Source of the DNA: Atriophallophorus winterbourni
Taxonomy: Eukaryota > Platyhelminthes > Trematoda > Plagiorchiida > Microphallidae
Direction of reading: 5' to 3'
Assembly: GCA_013407085.1 (NCBI GenBank)
Contig: JACCGJ010011312.1
Location: 50,029 to 114,028, forward strand
DNA: 64,000 bases
Within the stretch, counting starts at the first letter, position 1. Each line of letters opens with the position of its first letter. The notes under the pieces were generated by a model. That model was not told the DNA's origin and did not search any database. It saw only the letters and a program-made list of their open reading frames with translations. The translations under genes and the position numbers were made by a program. This document shows positions 55,905 to 64,000 of this stretch, one piece after another.

Positions 55905-57142
55905 ACAATGACAATTTTAAATCCATGGGTTCCACATGTATAGTTTTTATATATATATAGTCTATTGAAAGCGTCTATTGAAAACATAATCGTTCAGAGC
56001 ACTGATATCAGCTTAATCTTATTTCTGTTAGGTGAGCTGAGATGAAAGGCGCATTACTTACAACGTTACACTTGTGATACAAGACATTCCTTGATTTTTA
56101 GAATTTGAGGTTTAAAAACTAATCATCAATGAGCCAAGCTAAGAATAGACCAAAATCGCATGCATGAACCTCATCCTTCTGTGCGATTGGAGTGAGCTTT
56201 CAGAGAAAAAGCTCAAAAAATCATATCTACCTTAGCATTTAAAATCTGAGAATTGCTTAAAGCCTGCATTCGTCCAGTCACTTCAGTTTTTATTTGGATA
56301 AATATCGAACGAGCGACAAATTCGATGCTCCTTGGCTTCGATTAGTCGATCCCTGACCAATCGCTCCAGGCGCGTTAAAATCTACGAGAAAATTGTGGTT
56401 CTCACATCCCCTTCAATTACAACAAACGGTTTCGGGCATTTTGCTATCTTGAGGTAAAGATAATGAAGATTGTGATATGTGAGACTTTAAATAGTAGAAA
56501 ATATTAAACAATGGTTACTTCAATGTTTCTGTCCAATAAATGTAATATCTAAACACTAGGAATCAACGGAACTAAGCACAACCAGAATCGCTCTATTAAC
56601 TTAGAGTCTAAAGTATGCTCGAAGGAGCGACTGGTTCGAAACCAAGGCTTATGTGATGAGTGCTGTCCCGGACGAAAATCCGCCAGCAATTTTTAAGTTT
56701 CGAGAATGCTATGAAAACATACGACTTCTTAGAAAAGCTAGAATGAAGTTCCAGCAGACTACTGAGGGTGCTCGCATGTGACTAGTGGACTGGAATTTTG
56801 CAGAAATAGTTTTTTATTGAAATGAATTTCCATGAAAATTAACCACACAAATATCTAGAATACATACACCGAAAAACATATTGTCCGTAAAGTTGAATGG
56901 AAAATTTTGATTTGCCAGTCACATATTAAAATTCGAAACCGTGAGTGTTTTGTCTAATAGCAAACATTTTCAGTAGTGATCATGGAAGGCGTTACAGTCA
57001 CTGGAACAAGAAATTCAGTCTTGTTCCTGGTGATTTTCATCCTAAAATGTTTGCGTGCTGACCAAGCAGTCCATTAAAGACTAAAGCTATCTTGAGGTTG
57101 AGGAACTCGCTATTGACCACTGCCGTTTGAGGCATGTATGGA
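55905..57142. other. No feature recognised
   Basis: AT-rich, without long open frames or repeats recognised. Confidence 0.4.
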
Positions 57143-58300
57143 GATTCAAGGATTCAAGGATTCAAGGATATATGGTTAAAAAAGTTAATACTTTACAACA
57201 CCACAGGATAACGGTATGAATGAAAAAAGAAAAATACAATAGTATAAAAGCAATAGTGAATATCAAATGTAAGCCTCACGAATGTTATTCTTTCCCATAT
57301 GTAAGTCCAATTTCGCTTTAAACGACGCCAGGCAGGAGAGTACACCACATGTTGAGGTAGGGAATTCCAAAGGAATATAGCACGTACGGCGAAAAATTGG
57401 CGCTGACAATCAATACGGAAACTGGGAACGTAAAGGAATGAGGTATGTCCGGTTGTCACTTTCCGATCACACACATCGAGCAAGTATTTTAGTGGATATC
57501 CTTCGATAGACACCATTCTATAGGTCAGAAAAACATCACGTCGTATTCTCCATTGGGTAAATTCGCATAGACCCAGACGTCGCAATCTTTCGGTTTGCGG
57601 CACATTGCGAAGACACATCACTAACTTTGTTGCTCTTCAATAGATTTTATCGAATAAAGCAATGTCTTTTAGCAACCAAGGAGCCCAGACCTCTACCGCA
57701 TACTCCATCGTATGGCGAAGGTAGACATTCATTATCCTTGTTGAGGTTACCAGAGAGAATCGTACAAATATTCTTCGAAAAATACCCAACAATCTGTTTG
57801 CCTGTTGATATATGTTCTGGCAGTGCGCTGTGCTCTTCAGGTTCCCGCTAATCCACACTACAAGATCTTTTTCTAACGAGCACCATGCTAGGTTATCAGT
57901 TCCCAATCGATATGTCCTAGGAACATTCTTGCCAAGATGGAGCCTCTTACATTTCTGTATGTTGAATGACATGTCATTCATGGTTCCCCAATTCGACACG
58001 CTGTCCAAATCCGTTTGCAGTTTCTCACAATCCTCTGCAGAACTTATTGGCGTCCAAATTTTCTTATAATCCGCGAACAGGACCTCATTCGCGAACAGGA
58101 TAGCCGTATACCAACTGTTGTAGAGCAGTATATCTCTTGATTGATGAATGTAGATCACACCGCTGTCGTTTATATGATGCCGATCGATCACATTCTGCCT
58201 ATCGCTACGAGTGATGTAGGAGAGATTGTTTAGTGATTTGCAAAGCTGCGGAGCACGAAACCATAAATCCACCGTCCATAGTCGGAATCGACCATGCGTT
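57143..58300 (-). mobile_element. LINE family I, copy 2 (RT part and 3' end)
   Basis: 58272-57637: FADYKKIWTPI (FADD degraded), MNDMSFNIQKCKRLHLG, YLRHTMEYAVEVWAPWLLKDIAL. 57621-57193 in another frame: CEFTQWRIRRDVFLTYR, VRAIFLWNSLPQHVV. The tail is three perfect octamers GATTCAAG (plus) at 57143-57166. Confidence 0.8.
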
Positions 58301-58899
58301 GAGCGCCAGAGTGGTCAATGTGAATTACAACGGAAACAATAGGGTTCTGTGCTTGTCATCATTTTGAGCTATGACTACGAGCTTTTCTGCCTTTGCCAAT
58401 AACCATTTAAGGTCGACTCTCCGGATTACAGAAGAATTATGACGGCAACGATTAGGTCGATACGTCTGCATTGATGCTTCTGTTGATACAGATGCAACTA
58501 GTCAAGATGGTCCCTATTAGTGAGCAAATGGAAATCATTCATGTTTTTCGTTGATCTCCGCCAAACCTTTTGGATAATAGCTTTTTATCCTTTTGATATC
58601 GGGTAACACGCCGACAGACCGTATCATGAATAGGCCTGATATGCGAGCCATAGTTTATCATGAATATATCTAGAGATCAACAAATATCACCGAACTGACC
58701 ATAATCCCCGTTTACCGGCAAATGTTTCTCGGGATGATTTCCCGCTGGTTTTCAAAGAGTCCTATAGGAGTTTCCTCAAATCTCTCTCACATTTTGCAGT
58801 CTTGCTAGAATTGCCGTCAAGAAATTACCCCCTCATCATTGAACTAGGTCCAATGTTTATAGCTTAACACTTCGTTGCATTTATTTATAGTTTCGAGAG

Positions 58900-60900
58900 G
58901 TTGAACCAGTTTTGTAACTGATTCAAATTTGTTTGCATGGCTTACGTGTACTCACTTATACCAACCGCGCTGCAGTCGTAAGAAAAAAACAAGCAGTTGC
59001 CATTCAATACAGCCGGCAGATCATTGACAAACACTCTGCACATCAATGGCTCGAGAACTTAATATTGTGGAACTCCGGATGTGGCCCGGATTACATTTAT
59101 CTCCAATCGGTTGAATCTGCCACAGGCGAAATCTTTGATCCACTTGAGTACATATCCAGTGATATCAACTGCCGCAAACGTGGATAGTAAACTTTTATGT
59201 GGTATGCGATCAAACACTTTGATGAAATCAAAAAATGTATTACATCCATTAGAGTAGTAGCATACACCACGGCGGCCAATCTATCTACGCCGTGAAAAGA
59301 GATTAGTCATTCACGAACCACATTTAGTGAATTCATGCTTCTTATTATGAAACCTGACCTGAACATGTGAAGGTCTCCAATTCTAAAACTCTTTCTAATA
59401 CATTTTCTATTACGTATGCAAGGGTGACGGGTCTATAATTTACCGGAATACTTGGGTCTCCAGCTTTGAAGATAGGCTTAATGACACAAAATATCCATTT
59501 CGTTGTAGGTTTTTTTCTTTTTTTCTAACGATTAAACGAATTATAGGCTCGCACGTTTAATTTATATATTAGTAATTGCCATCGGCAGGTCAGCTTGCAC
59601 TTCTTCCGAGTGCGACGAATGTTTAGTATCAATGCTGACCAAGGCTTGCCTAATTATTTCTGGTTCGAACGGGATAGTTGATATACCTCACTGGAATTCC
59701 GGTTTCATCAGAGAGTCACTATCCTCCATGGAATAGACTAATGCATACCGAGCGGCGACGTCTTCTGCTCTGTCCAAATCTGATTCAATAGATGTGCCAT
59801 CTACTACCTGATTCGGCAACATTCCGAGAATGTATTCATAAAGCGTTTCCAGGCGCAACCGTTGATTCATCTCAAACCATGTTTCACATCGTTCATTCGT
59901 TTTTCGTTTCTTTAATATACACAAATATGTCTAACTTTCATGTATTTCAAATAACTGACTGTTTGCTATATAACGTTGCAATTCTTCCGTAGCTTTTTTC
60001 TTCGGAGCACAAGTCTCTGTTATTCTTTATCAAACCATGGTGGGCGAGTGCTTGGATAATGTGATGTAAATGTTTCGGCTGGTACTAGTATCATAATATT
60101 TCCAAGGAGGCGCGACCACATATTGTACACATCTAAATCATTCGAGAAAACCAATCTAACTGACTGGCCCTATTAAGCACATTTTTAGTTCAAGTTCCAA
60201 TAATTTCGTTTTTGGCTTTCGGACCGTAGAGAAGGCGGACCGCGGGTCCATGTGAACGAAGGTGGAGCAAGGTCACTTTAATGTTCGGGGCACGAACTTC
60301 AAAATCTCAAATAGCCGCGTATCTTGGTGTGAAAATAAAATCTGGCATTGAAAATGAAATCGACACATCGTGTTGGAGATCCCACTTGTTGCACTAAACG
60401 CATTTTGAGTAACAAATCGAAATGATGGTTTTGAAACGAACCGCTAGAAAATATCAGATTCATCCAATATATATCATTGATTTCGCTAAGTATAAAACAT
60501 GCATTCGCAACGCCGTTGTGTCTAATTTGCATGAGCACTTCGGGACAATGTACATGCATCCCTAATCATAGCAAACCCGCTAATAGCTTTCACATTGCAG
60601 CACTAACTCTCGCAAATGCCGAGGTCACTCTGAAATCACTCGATAATTTCTACAGCATGATGCTCTTTGAAATAAATAGCCACGCCACCACCTGCCCGAG
60701 CGGTTACTCTGTCAGTTCTAAGTACGTGATATTGTGAGATTGCTAAACCGGAATCAAAATGTCCTCGTGCAACCATGTCTCACAACTAGCAATGATGCCT
60801 GATTGGATAGATTTCACTACAACACTGAGTTCATCCCACTTGATTCTCATGCTCCTCGCGTTAAAAATACTGTTTTTTCAATGAATTCAAGGAGCAGACA
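58900..60900 (-). mobile_element. LINE family J, degraded
   Basis: EN trace near 60700-60640 (RAGGGVAIYFKEHHAVEI), linker (59924-59688), RT traces near 59510-59100 (IKPIFKAGDPSIPVNYRPVTL; FFDFIKVFDRIPHKSLLS; DITGYVLKWIKDF). The DFxKVFDRIPH motif A differs from the CR1-like families in this window. Every domain is broken. Confidence 0.6.
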
Positions 60901-61099
60901 AAACAAGCCTAAGTACCCCATAAATTCCTCTTACGCGAGGAGAAAATAGCACTATATAAGATGAAGTCCTACCAATTCTCGATGATTGTAATATCATTCT
61001 ATTCTCATCATGGGTAGGCGTGATGTTTTCTCTTAGAGAGACTTCAACGTACTTTCAGCAGAATAACTTTGGGCTATTCAAACCCCTTGTCTTATCTGA

Positions 61100-61904
61100 A
61101 AGGTGTGAATTTGCCTGAAGTCGCACCAATATGGCCTACAGCAGAATTCGGCTGAATCTGCTTCTGTCTTTCGAATCATACACAGCAACGAATTAAGCTT
61201 CAGTGCTATGGAATGCGCTTCAAGATTTATATCCGATAGATATGCGCAATCGAACAAGGCTGTGAATTATACCTATGTCTCGCACTAAAGTTAGACGTAC
61301 GTAACTCTCTTAGTTAGATATTGCAAACTTTGGAATTCCCTTCCTCTAGGTCGTATGGGCACATTACAGGAAAATTTAAAACGCTTGTAGAAACCCTTAA
61401 CCGTTACACTCACTGTTCCCAAATCCTTAAGATAAAACTCTTCAGTAGACATTCTATACTCTCATGGGATCCAGGTTTAATTCCAAAAACATCTTCTCAC
61501 ATACTAGTGTTATCAGATGTCTTATTGGATTCTTGGATCAACTGGCCATTCAAGTGTCAGGTGTCCGACCTTAGATATGTTGTTAGAAATCTCATCGTAA
61601 CCGCAGAGTTTTTTTATGATCATTTTTTTTACCATTAAACTATATCCGCAACCGTTTGCTACATTACAACCCATTATGATAAAAACATGTTTCCATAAAC
61701 GTCTTTATTATTAAAAAAGAAAAAAACGATAAAAAATGCCAAAATAATGTCTTTTTTGTGATCTTTTTTATCGTTTATATAAAATGTAAAATTTCACAAT
61801 GATAACCTCTCACCATGATGGTGAAAAGAATATTTTCAATCGTATTCCAGTGTCTCCGACTCCGAAACCAACTCCGATACTGTTCAAGTGTCAGGTTGTC
61901 CGAC
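61100..61904. other. Unassigned; possible LINE C-terminal trace and a 24-base direct repeat
   Basis: Near 61320-61400 the plus strand has LWNSLPLGRMGTLQENLKRL in mixed frames, suggestive of a LINE C-terminus. A 24-25-base sequence containing CAAGTGTCAGG and TCCGACCTTAG occurs at about 61553 and again at 61885, the second beside the LINE K tail. Confidence 0.35.
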
Positions 61905-63715
61905 CTTAGTCAATAGTCAATAGTAGTCAATAGTTTATTGTGGTAAAAATAGCTGCAAGCTTAAAAATAACCACAGGATATTGTACATAATGGGTCGAAA
62001 TTAAAAGTGATTGTTATGGACGGGGATAATGGGTGCGTTCTTGGACAGTGAAAAGGTTGGGGGTTCAAGCCAAAGCTTGTAGGATAACCACACGACAATG
62101 TTCAAAATATGGGTCCGTGGAATTTGGGCAGTTTCGAAGGAATGTGAACGCGAATATACGCTGGAAAGAAAAGAAGGGTGCAGTATCAATGAGTACAAAT
62201 ACGAATGAAGTTAAAAATTGCGCAGTATATTGAAAAAGTGGAGATCAAGGCGCTCCTTAAAAATGCTAAGAGAGGGGGCGGAAATAACTGATGGGGGTAG
62301 GGAGTTCCAGGTGCGGGGGACCCGAAGCGCGAAAAAATTGCTTCGGCATTCAAGTCGGCTGTACTGATGGGATAACTTGAGGTGGTGTCCGCGATTCCCG
62401 GAAGGTGGGGCCAACGACAGCATCCCGCTGCACGGGTGTCCATCTTCCGTCAAAATGCGGTAAGTCAAAATCATATCGCCGCGAATGCGACGGTACTTGG
62501 TTGAGAAGAGATTAGGCACTTGGAGTCGAGCTTCGTAACTCGCGTAACGCAAACCCTTGACTAACTTCGTAGCTCGTCGTTGGGGCTGCTCCATGATGTG
62601 TTGATCGCGCTTTAACCATGGATTCCAGACGGAAGCTGCATATTCCAAGTGTGGTCGAACATTCGCATTCAATAGGTCCTTGAAAAGCCGGGGGTCAAAC
62701 GAACCGAACGCTCTTCTGAGAAGTCCAACATTCCGGTTCGCTACGGTGGATGCCTGGGCGCACTGAGCAGAACAACCCAGATCGTCTTGCGTCAACACGC
62801 CGAGGTCTTTCTCCTGCTTGCAGATCTGTAAGCGAGTTTCACCTAGAGAGTACACGGGATCTCCTCGCCGACGCACCAATAGAACGCGACATTTGTCGGT
62901 GTTGAACGGGAGATTATTACAAGCGGCCCAGCACTGTAATGAGGTGAGGTCCGACTGTAGATCTCTGTTGTCCGTGGGTGAGCGGATGACGCGCCATAAT
63001 TTTATATCATCGGCAAATAGAAGGAGTGGGGATGTCACATATTTTGTAATATCGTTGATAAACAACAAAAACAAACGCGGACCGAGAACGGATCCTTGGG
63101 GTACGCCGCAGTAAACTGGGAAAGGTTCGGAGAGCTCATCCCTGACTCGTACACGCAGAGATCTGGGACTAAGAAATGCTGCCATCCATGTTAACAGCGG
63201 AGGTCCTATTCCAATTGCTTTTAATTTCTCAAGGAGTATCGCGTGATCAACTCTGTCGAACGCCTTGGAGAAGTCTAAATATATGACGTCTACACCATAC
63301 CCTTCATCAGCGGCTTTGGTCCAATGGTCCTTGGCGAGTAGTAAGTTAGAAGTGCATGATCGACCCCGCCTAAAACCATGCTGCCCCGCTGTGAGTACAT
63401 TCGAGCGCTCCATCACAGTCATAATGTGATCGGCGATAATCGATTCCATCACCATCGAGAGGACAGGAAGCAACGTGACCGGGTGATAATTTGCTGGGTC
63501 ACTGCGATTGCCACTTTTAAAAAGTGGGGTGATGATTCCGTCTTTTCAGCCATCTGGGACTTCGGAGACATCCAATAAACGCTGGAAGTAGTGAGCTAGA
63601 TGTTCAGAAAGCTGATCGGCAACCGCCTGCAACGCTTTCGGTGTATGCGTCGTTCCTGGGGACGATTTGGTGCGCAGTTGGCAAATTTTGTTTCGGGACG
63701 GGCCGAAGGGTTAAA
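61905..63715 (-). mobile_element. LINE family K, 5'-truncated but well preserved
   Basis: A CR1/Jockey-like element related to family A. It spans the RT from about 63715 to the 3' end, where a (GTCAATA)-type heptamer tail lies at 61909-61933. Upstream of the long ORF the frame continues with SEVPDG-stop-KDGIITPLFKSGN, a Trp codon turned to TGA. Confidence 0.85.
62211..63473 (-). CDS. LINE K reverse transcriptase, C-terminal 420 residues
   Basis: The longest intact LINE frame in the window. In order: TAGQHGFRRGRSC (residue ~29), VIYLDFSKAFDRVDHA (motif A), VYCGVPQGSVLGPRLF, LLLFADDIKLWR (intact FADD), NLPFNTDKCRVL, EKDLGVLTQDDLG, then the C-terminal domain NVRPHLEYAASVWNPW, RRATKLVKGLRY, RRIRGDMILTYRIL, RTWNSLPPSVI and the stop at 62211. 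The first Met is internal to the RT; a stop at about 63550 blocks the true upstream frame. Confidence 0.85.
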   Translation of the reverse strand: MLPVLSMVMESIIADHIMTVMERSNVLTAGQHGFRRGRSCTSNLLLAKDHWTKAADEGYGVDVIYLDFSKAFDRVDHAILLEKLKAIGIGPPLLTWMAAFLSPRSLRVRVRDELSEPFPVYCGVPQGSVLGPRLFLLFINDITKYVTSPLLLFADDIKLWRVIRSPTDNRDLQSDLTSLQCWAACNNLPFNTDKCRVLLVRRRGDPVYSLGETRLQICKQEKDLGVLTQDDLGCSAQCAQASTVANRNVGLLRRAFGSFDPRLFKDLLNANVRPHLEYAASVWNPWLKRDQHIMEQPQRRATKLVKGLRYASYEARLQVPNLFSTKYRRIRGDMILTYRILTEDGHPCSGMLSLAPPSGNRGHHLKLSHQYSRLECRSNFFALRVPRTWNSLPPSVISAPSLSIFKERLDLHFFNILRNF

Positions 63716-64000
63716 TCAACATTGAAATTATTATTATTTATTATTATTTCACACAAGTCTTTACAGACGGTGTGCCAACAAGTATACCATGAAGAAGGTA
63801 CATGATGAGAGAAAAAAGAAAAAAAAGAGGGTGATTTTTTGTCTGTCTGTTTACACATGCCGCTTCTGATCTTTTTTTGTCTTTTTTGAATAAGGGAGGG
63901 GGGAGGGTCATTGATAAACGGGAACACAAGCACGGCAGGATTCTCGCCACTGGTTCCTTTCTTGTGCCATCACACTGAGTGTTGTCAGCCACATGTCTTC
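63716..64000. other. (TTA)n tract and unassigned end of window
   Basis: A TTATTATTA repeat at about 63727-63747, then T- and A/G-rich sequence with no recognised gene. Confidence 0.4.

Noticed and set aside
1..64000. tRNA or rRNA genes
   Set aside because: No cloverleaf with a convincing anticodon arm and no rRNA core sequence was noticed on either strand; a tRNA scan was not possible here.

Overview
This window looks like repeat-rich DNA from an invertebrate, most likely a parasitic flatworm and probably a trematode. That is an inference. It rests on the RTE- and CR1/Jockey-like retrotransposon families, the hammerhead-ribozyme repeats of the kind known from schistosomes, and an intron-rich, AT-rich host gene read with the standard code. 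No bacterial, organellar, rRNA or tRNA gene was seen.

1-15.2 kb is a nest of retrotransposons. A CR1/Jockey-like LINE (called family A here, minus strand) is interrupted by a Ty3/Gypsy element whose single long ORF joins gag directly to integrase. Bases 1-3903 recur almost identically at 10895-14797 (period 10,894 bases), so the nest is partly duplicated. An RTE element (plus strand, 3904 to about 7290) lies between the two copies. 15.2-29.4 kb is a run of truncated LINEs (families B to H). LINE F is split by a 1,938-base hAT DNA transposon (23662-25599) with a perfect 8-base target duplication.

33.3-51.0 kb holds the one recognisable host gene, a prominin-like five-span membrane protein on the plus strand. 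At least nine well supported exons total about 830 codons, and a polyadenylation signal lies at 51011. Its introns are filled with old LINE and RTE fragments and with copies of a roughly 230-base repeat. The first (signal-peptide) exon was not found with confidence.

51-64 kb is again mostly LINE debris on the minus strand (families I, J, K; K is the best preserved), plus a 135-base hairpin element. At 55539-55904 lies the best copy of the 230-base repeat, which encodes a complete type I hammerhead self-cleaving ribozyme on the minus strand (55677-55718). Decayed copies occur at about 30.4, 32.3, 42.8, 48.0 and 50.2-50.4 kb.

The most notable items are the hammerhead repeat family, the gag-integrase element lacking reverse transcriptase, the precise hAT insertion, and the prominin-like gene. 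LINE boundaries are approximate because they were read by eye.
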